A stretch of 64,000 nt of DNA, from NCBI RefSeq assembly GCF_014647975.1, contig NZ_BMQF01000001.1, forward strand, positions 310,001 through 374,000, given 5' to 3'. A program made the position numbers and the translations under genes. Below, one piece after another: positions 55,694 through 64,000 of the stretch (the first letter of the stretch is position 1; each line of letters opens with the position of its first letter). The stretch comes from Streptomyces fumigatiscleroticus. GTDB lineage: Bacteria; Actinomycetota; Actinomycetes; Streptomycetales; Streptomycetaceae. The notes beneath the pieces were generated by a model. That model did no database searches and had not been told where the DNA came from. It saw nothing but the letters and a program-made list of their open reading frames with translations.

Positions 55694-56263
55694 ATGGGCA
55701 GCCAGCAGCACGGCGGCAGCGGCCAGGACACCGCCGCCTCTCCCCGCCACCGCTCGGACACCACGCTCCGCGTCAACGGCACACCCCGCACGCTCACCGT
55801 CGACAACCGCCGCGTCCTGCTGGACCTCCTCCGGGAGGATCTCGGCCTGATCGGCGCGAAGAAGGGCTGCGACCACGGACAGTGCGGCGCCTGCACGGTC
55901 CTGGTGGACGGCCGGCGCGTCAACAGCTGTCTGCTCCTCGCGGTCGCCCTGGACGGCTGTGAGATCACGACCGTCGAGGGGCTGGCCGGCGACGGGGAGG
56001 AACTGCATCCGCTCCAGCGGGCGTTCCGTAAGCGGGACGCGTTCCAGTGCGGGTACTGCACTCCGGGCCAGCTCTGCTCCGCGGCCGGCGTCCTCGCCGA
56101 GGCCGCGGCCGGCCACCCCTCCCACGTCACCGACCCGGCCAGGCCCTCGGGCGAGCCCGTGCCGCTGGACCGGGAGGAGATCCGGGAGCGGCTGAGCGGC
56201 AACCTGTGCCGGTGCGGCGCGTATCCGCACATCGTCGAGGCGGTGGAGGACGTGATCCCGTGA
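55694..56263 (+). CDS. [2Fe-2S] subunit of a molybdenum aldehyde/xanthine dehydrogenase
   Basis: 189 residues. The first cluster motif is KKGCDHGQCGACTVLVDGRRVNSC, the second FQCGYCTPGQ...GNLCRCGAYPHI (outlines). This is the small Fe-S subunit, like PaoA/YagT. The large and FAD subunit genes follow at once, with a 4-bp GTGA overlap. Electron path: molybdopterin to Fe-S to FAD. GGAAGG is 11 bases before the ATG. Confidence 0.93.
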   Translation: MGSQQHGGSGQDTAASPRHRSDTTLRVNGTPRTLTVDNRRVLLDLLREDLGLIGAKKGCDHGQCGACTVLVDGRRVNSCLLLAVALDGCEITTVEGLAGDGEELHPLQRAFRKRDAFQCGYCTPGQLCSAAGVLAEAAAGHPSHVTDPARPSGEPVPLDREEIRERLSGNLCRCGAYPHIVEAVEDVIP

Positions 56264-57252
56264 AGACCTTCGCCTACGTACGGCCCGGCAGCGTCGAGGA
56301 GGCCGCCGCCGCGTTCGCCGACCACCCCGGCGCCCGCTACCTCGGCGGCGGCACCAACCTCGTCGACCTGATGAAGCTCGGCGTGGAGCGGCCCGAGACC
56401 CTGATCGACGTCACCCGGCTTCCGCTGGACACGGTCGAGGAGCTGCCCGACGGTGCGCTGCGCGTCGGGGCGATGGTCCGCAACAGCGACCTCGCGGCCC
56501 ACCCCGTGGTCCGCGACCGCTGGCCGGCGCTGTCGCAGGCGCTGCTCGCGGGCGCCTCCGGACAGCTGCGCAACGCCGCCACCACCGGCGGCAACCTGCT
56601 CCAGCGCACCCGCTGCCCGTACTTCCAGGACCTGGGCAAGCCGTGCAACAAACGGCAGATGGGCAGCGGCTGCGGCGCGCGGGAGGGCGTGCACCGCGAC
56701 CACGCCGTGCTCGGGCACTCCCCGCACTGCATCGCCACCCACCCCTCGGACATGGCGGTGGCCCTGTCCGCCCTGGACGCGCGCGTGGAGCTGCACGGCG
56801 CCGACGGCCCCCGCAGCGTTCCCGCCGCCGACTTCCACCGGCTGCCCGGCGACCATCCGGAGCGGGACACCGAGATCCGCCCCGGCGAACTGATCACCGG
56901 GGTGGTGCTGCCGGCCGCCACGGGCGGACTGCCTTCCCGCTACCGCAAGGCCCGCGACCGGGCCTCGTACGCCTTCGCGCTGGCCTCCGTCGCCGCCGTG
57001 CTGCGGGTCTCGGACGGGGTGGTGGCGCAGGCCGGGATCGCCTTCGGGGCGCTGGCGCACCGGCCCTGGCGGGCCCGGCGGGCGGAGGCGGCGCTGCTGG
57101 GCGCCGCGCCCACCGCCGCCGCCTTCGAGCACGCCGTCGACCTGGAACTGGCGGACGCGCAGCCGCTGCGGGACAACGCCTACAAGGTGCCGCTGGCCCG
57201 CCGTCTCGCCCTGGACGTCCTGGCGGGGCTCGTGCCGTCCGCCACGCTCTGA
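56260..57252 (+). CDS. FAD-binding subunit (PaoB/YagS-like) with extra Cys cluster
   Basis: 330 residues, GTG 56260 overlapping the previous stop. The FAD motif GGGTNLVDLMKLGVERPETLIDV and the NAATTGGNLLQRTRCPYFQ region are classic; CPYFQDLGKPC...GSGCGARE...SPHC matches the [4Fe-4S] site seen in PaoB-type subunits. It links the small and large subunits. The middle of an operon. Confidence 0.93.
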   Translation: MKTFAYVRPGSVEEAAAAFADHPGARYLGGGTNLVDLMKLGVERPETLIDVTRLPLDTVEELPDGALRVGAMVRNSDLAAHPVVRDRWPALSQALLAGASGQLRNAATTGGNLLQRTRCPYFQDLGKPCNKRQMGSGCGAREGVHRDHAVLGHSPHCIATHPSDMAVALSALDARVELHGADGPRSVPAADFHRLPGDHPERDTEIRPGELITGVVLPAATGGLPSRYRKARDRASYAFALASVAAVLRVSDGVVAQAGIAFGALAHRPWRARRAEAALLGAAPTAAAFEHAVDLELADAQPLRDNAYKVPLARRLALDVLAGLVPSATL

Positions 57253-57276
57253 CCCGCGTCTTCGAGGAGAATCCGC

Positions 57277-59397
57277 ATGACCGGCACCGAGACCGCCCTG
57301 GGCGCTCCCGCCGAGCGCCGGGAGGGGCGGGAGAAGGTCACGGGCACCGCCCGCTACGCCGCCGAGTACGACCGGCCCGGCCGCACGCACGCCTGGCCCG
57401 TGCCCGCCACGGTGGCGCGCGGCCGGGTGACCGGCGTCGACACCGCCGCCGCCCTCGCCCAGCCGGGCGTGCTCGCCGTCCTCACCCACGAGAACGCGCC
57501 CCGGCTCGCCGAACCGGACGACGCCACCCTCGCCGTGCTCCAGGACGCGAAGGTGCCGCACCGCGGCTGGTTCGTGGCCCTGGTGGTCGCCGAGACGCCG
57601 GAGGCGGCCCGCGCCGGCGCCACCGCCGTCCGCGTCTCCTACGACGTGGAACCGCACGACTCCGTCCTCCGGCGCGACCACCCGGCGTCCTACGCCGCCG
57701 AGCAGGCCAACGGCGGTCATCCGGGCAGCACCGAACACGGTGACCCGGACACCGCCTTCGCCTCCGCCGAGGTCCGGGTCGACGTCGAGTACGACGTGCC
57801 GCCGCTGCACAACCACCCCATGGAGCCCCACAGCAGCACCGCCCGCTGGGACGGCGACCGGCTGATCGTGGAGACCTCGAGCCAGGGCACCTCCACCGCG
57901 CGCGATGTGCTCGCCGGGATGTTCGCCATGCCCGCGGAGCGCATCACCGTCGTGGCCGAACACGTCGGCGGCGGCTTCGGGTCCAAGGGCACGCCCCGCC
58001 CCGACGTGGTGCTCGCCGCGATGGCGGCCCGGCACACCGGCCGGCCGGTCACCCTGACGCTGCCGCGCCGGCTGCTGCCCTCCGTCGTCGGGCACCGCGC
58101 CCCCACGCTGCACCGGCTCCGCCTCGGCGCCGGCGCCGACGGCCGTCTCACCGCGCTCGTCCACGACGTCACCACCCACACCTCGCGCGTCAAGGAGTTC
58201 GTGGAGCAGGCGGCGGTGCCCGCACGCGTCATGTACGCCGCGCCGCACAGCCGTACCGTCCACCGCGTGGCGCCGCTGGACGTGCCCTCGCCCTCCTGGA
58301 TGCGCGCGCCGGGCGAGGCACCTGGCATGTACGCGCTGGAGTCCGCCATGGACGAGCTCGCCGGCGAGCTGGGCATGGACCCGGTCGAGCTGCGCGTCCG
58401 CAACGAGCCGGAGACCGAGCCCGACAGCGGCAAGCCGTTCAGCAGCAGGCACCTCGTCGAGTGCCTGCGCGAGGGGGCCCGCCGCTTCGGCTGGTCCCGG
58501 CGCGATCCCCGGCCCCGGTCGGGGCGGACCGGTCCGCTGCTGGTGGGCACGGGGGTGGCCGCCGCCACCTACCCGGTCATGGTGTCGCCGTCCACCGCGG
58601 CGGCGCGTGCCCTGCCCGACGGTACGTTCCTGGTCCAGGTCAACGCCACCGACATCGGCACGGGGGCGCGGACGGTCGTCGCCCAGATCGCGGCCGACGC
58701 GCTCGGGGTGGAGCCGGGCCGGGTGCGGATCGAGGTGGGCAGCAGCGACCTGCCGTACGCGTCGCTGGCCGGCGGCTCGTCCGGGACCGCCTCCTGGGGC
58801 TGGCCGGTCCACGACGCCTGCGTCTCGCTGGCCGAGCGCCTGGCCGGGCGCTCCGGGCCCCTGCCCGAGCAGGGGATCGAGGCCCGCGCCGACACCGCCG
58901 GGCGGGCCGACGCGGACAGCCCCTACGCGCGGCACGCCTTCGGGGCGCACTTCGCCGAGGTCACGGTGGACACCGTCAGCGGCGAGGTACGGGTCCGGCG
59001 GCTGCTGGGCGTGTACGCCGCGGGGCGCATCCTCAACGCCCGTACGGCACGCTCCCAGTTCATCGGGGGCATGACCATGGGTCTGGGCATGGCGCTGACC
59101 GAGGACAGCACGGTGGACGCCCCGTTCGGCGACTTCGCCGAGTCCGACCTGGCGTCGTACCACGTGCCCGCGCACGCCGACGTCCCGTCCGTCGAGGCGC
59201 ACTGGATCGAGGAGGACGACCCGCATCTGAACCCCATGGGCAGCAAGGGCATCGGGGAGATCGGCATCGTCGGCACGGCGGCCGCGATCGGCAACGCCGT
59301 CCACCACGCCACCGGCATCCGCTTCCGCCGACTCCCGCTCACCCCGGACCGCGTCCTGACCGGGCTGCTCGCCCACGAGAGCCCGGCGCCGGTGTAG
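57277..59397 (+). CDS. Molybdopterin-binding large subunit (PaoC/XDH-like)
   Basis: 706 residues, ATG 57277 with GAGGAG. Landmarks are [21 protein letters not shown] at the start, [15 protein letters not shown] (molybdopterin), [23 protein letters not shown] and the catalytic-Glu region near the C terminus [22 protein letters not shown] (outlines). It oxidises aldehydes or N-heterocycles. Third gene of the operon. No XdhC/PaoD-like chaperone gene follows. Confidence 0.95.
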   Translation: MTGTETALGAPAERREGREKVTGTARYAAEYDRPGRTHAWPVPATVARGRVTGVDTAAALAQPGVLAVLTHENAPRLAEPDDATLAVLQDAKVPHRGWFVALVVAETPEAARAGATAVRVSYDVEPHDSVLRRDHPASYAAEQANGGHPGSTEHGDPDTAFASAEVRVDVEYDVPPLHNHPMEPHSSTARWDGDRLIVETSSQGTSTARDVLAGMFAMPAERITVVAEHVGGGFGSKGTPRPDVVLAAMAARHTGRPVTLTLPRRLLPSVVGHRAPTLHRLRLGAGADGRLTALVHDVTTHTSRVKEFVEQAAVPARVMYAAPHSRTVHRVAPLDVPSPSWMRAPGEAPGMYALESAMDELAGELGMDPVELRVRNEPETEPDSGKPFSSRHLVECLREGARRFGWSRRDPRPRSGRTGPLLVGTGVAAATYPVMVSPSTAAARALPDGTFLVQVNATDIGTGARTVVAQIAADALGVEPGRVRIEVGSSDLPYASLAGGSSGTASWGWPVHDACVSLAERLAGRSGPLPEQGIEARADTAGRADADSPYARHAFGAHFAEVTVDTVSGEVRVRRLLGVYAAGRILNARTARSQFIGGMTMGLGMALTEDSTVDAPFGDFAESDLASYHVPAHADVPSVEAHWIEEDDPHLNPMGSKGIGEIGIVGTAAAIGNAVHHATGIRFRRLPLTPDRVLTGLLAHESPAPV

Positions 59398-59819
59398 GAC
59401 GAGCGCGGCCCGAACGACCCCCGACGGCCCCTGGGACCGACCGTGCCCACCGCACCGGCCGGGCCTGTAGGGCCTGTAGGGCCTGTAGGGCCCGCCGAGC
59501 CGGTCAGGCCGGTCGGCCGCCGCGGGCCCGTCGGGCCGGTCGGACCCGCCGAGCCGGTCGGGGCGTCATGCCGCAGACGCGGGGCCCGGCACGCCCGTCC
59601 GCGACGTCGCCGCTCCGGGTTCGCGACACCGCCGCGCCTCGGGTTCGCGACACCGCCGCGCCTCGGGTTCGCGACACCGCCGCGCCTCGGGTTCGCGACA
59701 CCGCCGCTCCGGGTTCGCGACACCGCCGCGCCGGGTTCGCGAGGTCGCCGCCGTGGGCACGCGTGTGACCGGCCCGGGCCGTGCGGGCCCGGGCCGGTCG
59801 CGCGACGGTCGCCGCGGGG
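59398..59819. other. Spacer with two tandem-repeat tracts
   Basis: Between 59461 and 59490 GGGCCTGTA is repeated three and a half times; 59596-59751 holds the 24/22-bp repeat listed separately. No gene is credible, although several open frames read through. Confidence 0.6.
59616..59751. repeat. 24/22-bp tandem repeat with TCGCGA core
   Basis: Three 24-bp units starting cgggttcgcgacaccgccgc (59616, 59640, 59664), two 22-bp variants (59688, 59710), and a diverged sixth from 59732. Each carries TTCGCGA. It separates the molybdo-enzyme operon from a convergent membrane protein gene. Confidence 0.9.
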
Positions 59820-61091
59820 TCAGTCCCCCGCGCGGCCCGCCCGGACCACCGGACGCGCCGCCCACGCCCGCTCCGGTCCTTGCAGCGACGCCATCCGCAC
59901 CAGCAGGGCCGTCGCCGCCACCAGTGCCGCGCACACGGCGACCGCGGCGGCGAGCCAGGCGGGCGCGAGCGTGAGGTCCATGGCCCGGGTCAGCCGCACC
60001 GAAGCGGACAGATTGGCGTACACCGTGGTCACCGCCAGTGCCGCGGGCAGCACCACCGCCCCCGCCAGCACCGGGACGGCGGGCCGCACGGCCAGCAGCA
60101 GGGCCAGCACCAGGCACAGCGCCGACAGGGCGAGCGCGGCGCCGTGGACGCGCACGGGCACGCCGTCGACGTGCAGCGGGAAGTACAGCACGCCGCACAG
60201 GGCGAGCGCCGCGACGGCGAGCCGCCCCGGCCAGGCCGCGGCGCCGCCGTAGTCCCGCGGGCGCCGTCCGCGGTCCGGGCGGCCGGATCGCGGCGTGCGA
60301 CGGCTGTCGCGGTCACCGCGGTCGGCCGCCGCGGGCCCGGAGGGACGGCGGTCCGTTCCCGGCCCGCCCGCGGCGGTCACGGCCTGCCGCAGCTCCCGCT
60401 CCCGCCAGTCCGAGAGTTCCCGTCCCTCGTCGGCCAGCCGGCCGATCAGCTCCACGAGTTCCTCGACGGGCCGGCCGGTGGCGGCCGCCCGCACCGCCGC
60501 CTCACCGCAGTGCGGTTCCAGCGGCATCCGGTGCAGCAGCGCCATCAGCCGGGTGACGTCCTCCACCGAGCGGTGCTCGGCCGCCGCGCGGATCGCCTCG
60601 TCGGCGCTGTCCGGATGGCGCGGCGGGCGGGTCAGCAGGGCGACCAGCCGGGCGACGTCCTCCACGGACCGGTTCACGCCGACCGCGCGGAGCGCGTCGA
60701 GCGTCGCCTCCGCGTAGGCGGGCGACTGCTCCAGCGCGGTGATGAGGTCGACGACCTCCTCCAGGGGCCGGTCGGCCACGGCGGTGCGCACCAGCGAGCC
60801 GACCGGCTCGCCGCCCACCTGCTCCACGGGCTCGGGCGGATCGACCGGCACGGGCGGCTGGTCGGGCACGGGCGGATGGTCGGGCGGGTCTCCGGGCGGA
60901 TGGCCGGCCGGCGCGGCGGCCGGGTGACGGGCGGGCCCGCCCCGCGGGGGGCCGGCCTCGTCGGGTACGGGTTCGGGGTCCGCCGGACGCACCGTGTGTG
61001 TTCCGGTGGCGACGGTCGTCTCGGCCGTCGGCAGTTCGAGAGGGGATATGGCGAATTCCTTCGAACGCGGTGTTGAAGAGCCGGTGGTCAT
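59820..61091 (-). CDS. Membrane protein with helical repeats
   Basis: 423 residues. N-terminal 100 are Pro-rich and disordered. Residues 105-235 contain three to four helical repeats of the type SVEDVARLVALL...AAEHRSVEDVTRLMALL. The last 130 residues carry four to five membrane helices (AALALCGVLYFPLHVDG, LALSALCLVLALLLAV, ...). GGAGAG is six bases before ATG 61091. No known function; it converges on the repeat spacer. Confidence 0.78.
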   Translation of the reverse strand: MTTGSSTPRSKEFAISPLELPTAETTVATGTHTVRPADPEPVPDEAGPPRGGPARHPAAAPAGHPPGDPPDHPPVPDQPPVPVDPPEPVEQVGGEPVGSLVRTAVADRPLEEVVDLITALEQSPAYAEATLDALRAVGVNRSVEDVARLVALLTRPPRHPDSADEAIRAAAEHRSVEDVTRLMALLHRMPLEPHCGEAAVRAAATGRPVEELVELIGRLADEGRELSDWRERELRQAVTAAGGPGTDRRPSGPAAADRGDRDSRRTPRSGRPDRGRRPRDYGGAAAWPGRLAVAALALCGVLYFPLHVDGVPVRVHGAALALSALCLVLALLLAVRPAVPVLAGAVVLPAALAVTTVYANLSASVRLTRAMDLTLAPAWLAAAVAVCAALVAATALLVRMASLQGPERAWAARPVVRAGRAGD

Positions 61092-61305
61092 GGTCTGCTC
61101 TCCATCCTTGGGAAGGGTGCGGCCGCTCCTGGTCCCGAAGTGCGACACGCGACTGTGTGCTGACCATTACTAGGCCCCGCCGTCCCCGTGTGCCACTCGG
61201 GTGGGCCACCGGGATGAGTCGCCGGCGGCGAGCCATATCGGCGCCATATCCGGGAATCCGGAAGAGGACGCGCGTGCCAGGGCACGCCAGAAGGAGGAGG
61301 GGCGG

Positions 61306-61629
61306 GTGGATACGACCACAGCGGTGTTCGCCGTGGCGGCGTTGCTCGCGGCAGTGGTTCTCGCCATGGCCGTCGGCCTTCTGGTGCGTCTGGTCCGGAC
61401 CCGGCGCGATCTGCGCCGCGCCGGGCTCCCGAGCGGACCCCGCTGGGTCTTCTGGGGCGCCGTCCTGTACTTCGTCCTGCCGACCGACCTGGTGCCCGAC
61501 CCGGTGTACCTGGACGACATCGGCGTACTACTGCTCGCTCTGCGTTCCGTGCGTGGCTCCCTCGGTCCGCGGGAGCGCAAGGCGGCGCGGCAACCGGCCG
61601 GACATCGGTCCGGTGACTACGCAGCGTAA
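61306..61629 (+). CDS. YkvA-like (DUF1232) membrane protein
   Basis: 107 residues, GTG 61306 with AAGGAGGAGG. One N-terminal helix (AVFAVAALLAAVVLAMAVGLLV), then the DUF1232 signature WVFWGAVLYFVLPTDLVPDPVYLDDIGVLLLALRSV with the conserved PTDLVPD turn. Small membrane protein family of unknown role. Divergent from the previous gene. Confidence 0.88.
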   Translation: MDTTTAVFAVAALLAAVVLAMAVGLLVRLVRTRRDLRRAGLPSGPRWVFWGAVLYFVLPTDLVPDPVYLDDIGVLLLALRSVRGSLGPRERKAARQPAGHRSGDYAA

Positions 61630-61748
61630 GGAAACCATTCACTCGTTCGATTCGTATAAGTCTCTGGGAGCCGAGGGAAGTCGGCGAACCAGGCGACGGC
61701 GCAGTTGGACCATCGCTTGATCGGCGCAGCACCGACGAGGGAGTAACG

Positions 61749-61940
61749 ATGCAACCGTTCGCGCTCAACTACGCACGTCCCGCGCGGGAGTCGGAGGCGT
61801 CCACTCCATACGCGTACGACTCCGGACTGCAGTTGAACGTGCTCCTCGACGGCCGGATGGCCGCCTGTGACCACACCCTGCTCAGAGAGCTGGGGACCAC
61901 GACGTCCACCGCGGGCTCGAAGACACACTTCGACGACTGA
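61749..61940 (+). CDS. tgmA: Graspeptide precursor (ATP-grasp-modified RiPP)
   Basis: 63 residues, ATG 61749 after CGAGGGAG. It begins MQPFALNYARPA and ends TTTSTAGSKTHFDD, the conserved leader start and Thr/Ser/Asp-rich core ending of the ATP-grasp target RiPP family. The core T, S, K and D residues are candidates for omega-ester or amide links. A maturase gene begins 16 bp after its stop. Whether this copy is active is not known. Confidence 0.88.
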   Translation: MQPFALNYARPARESEASTPYAYDSGLQLNVLLDGRMAACDHTLLRELGTTTSTAGSKTHFDD

Positions 61941-61956
61941 ACGCGGACCGCCCACG

Positions 61957-62940
61957 ATGACCGTGCTGATCCTGACCTGTGAAGAGGACGTCACCGCGGA
62001 CATGGTGGTCGTGCACCTGAACGCGTCGGGCATCCCGGTGGTCCGTCTCGACCCCGCCGACCTGACCGGCGGCGTCGCCCTGTCCGGCGAGTACGTGCAC
62101 GGCTCCTTCCACGGGCATCTCTCGGCCGGGGACCGTCTGGTGGATCTCGCCGGGCTGCGCTCCGTCTGGGTGCGCAGGCCCGGCGCCCCGGCCGCGCGGG
62201 CGGCCCATCCCTCCGCATGGCTGACCGAGGAGTCCTCCCAGGCGCTCTACGGCATGCTGCGCAGCACCGGCGCGCGCTGGATGAACCCTCCCGACGCGGC
62301 GCACCGGGCCCGCCAGAAACCCTGGCAGCTCCGCCTCGCCCAGCGGTGCGGGCTGCCCGTACCGGCCACGCTGATCACGACCTTCCCGCCGGCCGCGCGG
62401 GAGTTCGCCGAGCGGTATCCCGATCTGGTGGTCAAGCCCGTCTCGGGCGCGCATCCGCAGGACCCTCCCCGGGCGGTGCCGACCAGCAGGGTCGCGCCGG
62501 AGACGGACTTCTCCGCCGTCGCCTACGGCCCCACCCTGCTGCAACGGCGGATCGCCAAGCGGGCCGACATCCGGCTCACCGTGGTGGGCGACCGGCTGCT
62601 GGCCGCCCGGAAGCCGGCCGCCCCGGAGGCGGATGCGGACGAGGTGGACGTGCGGTTCGCCCGGTCGGCGTCGCCGTGGCTGGCAGCCGAGGTCCCGCCG
62701 CGTGTCGCGGTGGCCGTCCGCGCGTATGTGCGCGCGGCCGGACTGGCCTACGGCGCCTTCGACTTCGCCGAGGACGCCGAGGGCGTCTGGTGGTTCCTGG
62801 AGTGCAATCAGTCGGGGCAGTTCGGGTTCGTGGAGGTGGACACCGGGCAGCCGATCGCGCGCACCATCGCCGGGTGGCTGGCCGAGCCCGCCGCCGAGGA
62901 GCCGGTGTGCGTCGGCGGCGCGGACACGATGGTCTCCTGA
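61957..62940 (+). CDS. tgmB: ATP-grasp ribosomal peptide maturase
   Basis: 327 residues. The C-terminal two thirds are ATP-grasp: VVKPVSGAHPQ (ATP lysine strand), TLLQRRIAKRADIRLTVVGDRLLAARK and AYGAFDFAEDAEGVWWFLECNQSGQFGFVE with metal-binding Glu/Asn (outlines). The N-terminal third MTVLILTCEEDVTADMVVVHLNASGIPVVRLDPAD is the family's leader-binding pre-ATP-grasp part. It should form ester or amide rings in the 61749 peptide. The usual third gene, a FxLD-type methyltransferase, is not found downstream within the window. Confidence 0.92.
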   Translation: MTVLILTCEEDVTADMVVVHLNASGIPVVRLDPADLTGGVALSGEYVHGSFHGHLSAGDRLVDLAGLRSVWVRRPGAPAARAAHPSAWLTEESSQALYGMLRSTGARWMNPPDAAHRARQKPWQLRLAQRCGLPVPATLITTFPPAAREFAERYPDLVVKPVSGAHPQDPPRAVPTSRVAPETDFSAVAYGPTLLQRRIAKRADIRLTVVGDRLLAARKPAAPEADADEVDVRFARSASPWLAAEVPPRVAVAVRAYVRAAGLAYGAFDFAEDAEGVWWFLECNQSGQFGFVEVDTGQPIARTIAGWLAEPAAEEPVCVGGADTMVS

Positions 62941-62980
62941 CGGTGCCGCCGCCCGGCAGGCGGACCGGCCGGAGCCGTGC

Positions 62981-63196
62981 TCAGTGCGTGCGCGGGCCCG
63001 GCAGCAGGGCGGTGCGCTGCCATCCCGTGCCCGGGGAAGGGGGACGCTCGGGGCCCGGGGCGTGACCGGGAGCGTGCAGCGGACGCATGACGACCGCCAG
63101 CTCCCTGCTCACGCGTTCGGCCTCCCGGCGCACCTGCGCGGGCACGTCGCCGCATTCGGCGACGAGTCGGTCGTAGATGGGGGAATCCTGGAACAC
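62981..63196 (-). CDS. Small conserved protein
   Basis: 71 residues, GTG 63196. It begins MFQDSPIYDRLVAECGDVPAQVRREAERVSREL, helical, with a Pro-rich tail ending LLPGPRTH. It resembles a common streptomycete small protein with this N terminus; function unknown. Ribosome site weak. Convergent with tgmB. Confidence 0.65.
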   Translation of the reverse strand: MFQDSPIYDRLVAECGDVPAQVRREAERVSRELAVVMRPLHAPGHAPGPERPPSPGTGWQRTALLPGPRTH

Positions 63197-63324
63197 CCGT
63201 CAACGTGCCTTTCCTGTCGTCCGTCCCCCGTGCCGGGGGCGCGACTGACGAGTCTAGGCCGCCGCTCACCGGGCGGGGCGTATTCGGCCGAGGACTTGAC
63301 AAGGCCTCAGGGGCGGTGCATGCG

Positions 63325-63380
63325 CAGGGCCCGTCTTGCGGATCAGCCCGGTATCGGCCTGATCCCCAAGACGGGCCCTG
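63325..63380 (-). terminator. 22-bp hairpin downstream of the DUF5133 gene
   Basis: 63325-63346 pairs with 63359-63380 over 22 bp with a single mismatch; the stem contains CAGGGCCCGTCTT. It lies 12 bp after the DUF5133 stop, as a terminator for that gene. Confidence 0.85.
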
Positions 63381-63392
63381 TCCAGCGGTCGT

Positions 63393-63656
63393 TCAGACGG
63401 CCAGCGACAGGCCGCTCTCCCCTTCCGGATCCGCCGCCGCGGCCGCCACCGGTGTCCGCCGCGCGGCGAGCAGCAGGGCGTCCGCCTTGGCGACCGCGTC
63501 GTGGACGCTGGTCGTCCCCATCATCACGCACAGCGTGTAACTGACGTCCTCCAGCTCACGCGCCGTGGCCGGCCGCTCGCTCTCCGCCTGAGCGATCCGC
63601 AGCGACGCGTAGCGTGTCAGCAACTCTCTGACGACCTTCGGGTCCGGTACGAGCAC
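63393..63656 (-). CDS. DUF5133-family protein
   Basis: 87 residues, GTG 63656 with GAGAGGGG upstream. The family pattern LVPDPKVVRELLTRYASLRIAQAESE and ARELEDVSYTLCVMMGTTSVHDAVAKADALLL is clear (outlines). DUF5133 proteins are small helical actinobacterial proteins of unknown role, often several per genome. Confidence 0.88.
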   Translation of the reverse strand: MLVPDPKVVRELLTRYASLRIAQAESERPATARELEDVSYTLCVMMGTTSVHDAVAKADALLLAARRTPVAAAAADPEGESGLSLAV

Positions 63657-63847
63657 GAAGCGCCCCTCTCTCGATTTGCGCTGCGTATGCCCGAACTGCG
63701 CCGAACCAATCACCCGCTGCGTCGACCTGCTCGCGATTGACGGGAATTGGCCGCTTTTCCGTCGTCGGCCTGCGTGGACGGGCGGCGGCTTGGCCGAATA
63801 AGAGCGGTACGACCCGCTTGCCGGAGAAGCACCGTGCCGGCGTGGAC

Positions 63848-64000
63848 TCAGGCCGCCTGGCCGCTGTGCAGCGCGGTGTACGCCCCGCCCCGGCGCAGCA
63901 GTTCCTCATGGGTGCCGATCTCCTGGATGCGGCCGTCCCCCATCACCACGATCCGGTCGGCGCCCCGCACGGTGGACAGCCGGTGCGCCACGACGAACGT
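63848..64000 (-). CDS. ABC exporter ATPase, C-terminal end (partial)
   Basis: 50 codons visible, running out of the right edge. The H-loop [47 protein letters not shown] (outline) is diagnostic of MsbA/LmrA-type fused ABC exporters. The substrate is unreadable here. Confidence 0.9.
   Translation of the reverse strand, partial: TFVVAHRLSTVRGADRIVVMGDGRIQEIGTHEELLRRGGAYTALHSGQAA

Noticed and set aside
55687..59376. Long minus-strand frame opposite the molybdo-enzyme operon
   Set aside because: Antisense shadow of three well-supported genes.

Overview
The window looks like chromosomal DNA from a Streptomyces or close relative. GC is very high with strong GC bias at third codon positions, GTG/TTG starts and GGAGG-type ribosome binding sites are common, and many gene families are streptomycete types. 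These include an STAS-ANTAR-GAF protein, several anti-sigma ATPases, a SigB/F-class sigma factor, roadblock/LC7 proteins, a terpene cyclase and an ATP-grasp-modified RiPP. No rRNA, tRNA, insertion sequence, phage gene or CRISPR array was found. Both edges cut genes: a methyltransferase tail on the left and an ABC exporter tail on the right.

Layout. 0-13.6 kb: a TPR protein, a large secreted discoidin/beta-helix protein, an iron-box-controlled flavin-type protein, small stress and membrane proteins, an MHS-family transporter and an esterase. This part also carries a dispersed intergenic repeat, an alpha-galactosidase relic without its catalytic barrel, and a SnoaL-like gene whose 3' end appears inverted. 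13.6-25.7 kb: an AraC regulator, the STAS-ANTAR-GAF regulator behind a good SigB-type promoter, and a scattered terpenoid set (class I terpene cyclase, polyprenyl diphosphate synthase, cytochrome P450, two-gene ABC exporter), interleaved with a CAP protein, a small secreted peptide, a pirin and an AhpD-like protein. 25.7-36 kb: large-subunit catalase plus a catalase-like partner, a Ser/Thr kinase, an SDR/mannose-6-phosphate isomerase pair, a lipoprotein, and cytochrome oxidase subunit I with a small overlapping membrane gene.

36-46.4 kb is a general-stress partner-switching region. It has an Mrr-like nuclease, an STAS antagonist, two HATPase anti-sigma proteins, a SigB/F sigma factor, a multi-sensor PP2C phosphatase, csbD, a small basic protein and a drug-type MFS exporter. 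46.6-55.6 kb: ferredoxin-NADP reductase behind a DtxR-like palindrome, a DUF4097 lipoprotein, a four-gene roadblock/PATAN operon without a GTPase, a BrkB membrane protein, an SDR and a coiled-coil protein. 55.7-64 kb: a three-gene molybdenum aldehyde/xanthine dehydrogenase operon, a repeat-rich spacer, a large membrane protein, a YkvA-like protein, a two-gene graspeptide (ATP-grasp RiPP) locus without an obvious methyltransferase, a DUF5133 gene and the ABC exporter tail.

How it fits together. Many genes suit a SigB-like oxidative/osmotic stress programme: catalase, CsbD, GlsB-like, DUF5133, partner-switching proteins and the ProP-like transporter. Specialised-metabolism pieces (terpenoid genes and the graspeptide) and iron-responsive operators are interspersed. 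At least seven GC-rich minisatellites of 15-33 bp units lie in spacers or at the ends of coding regions. Functions are read from motifs and remembered family resemblance; no database search was run.
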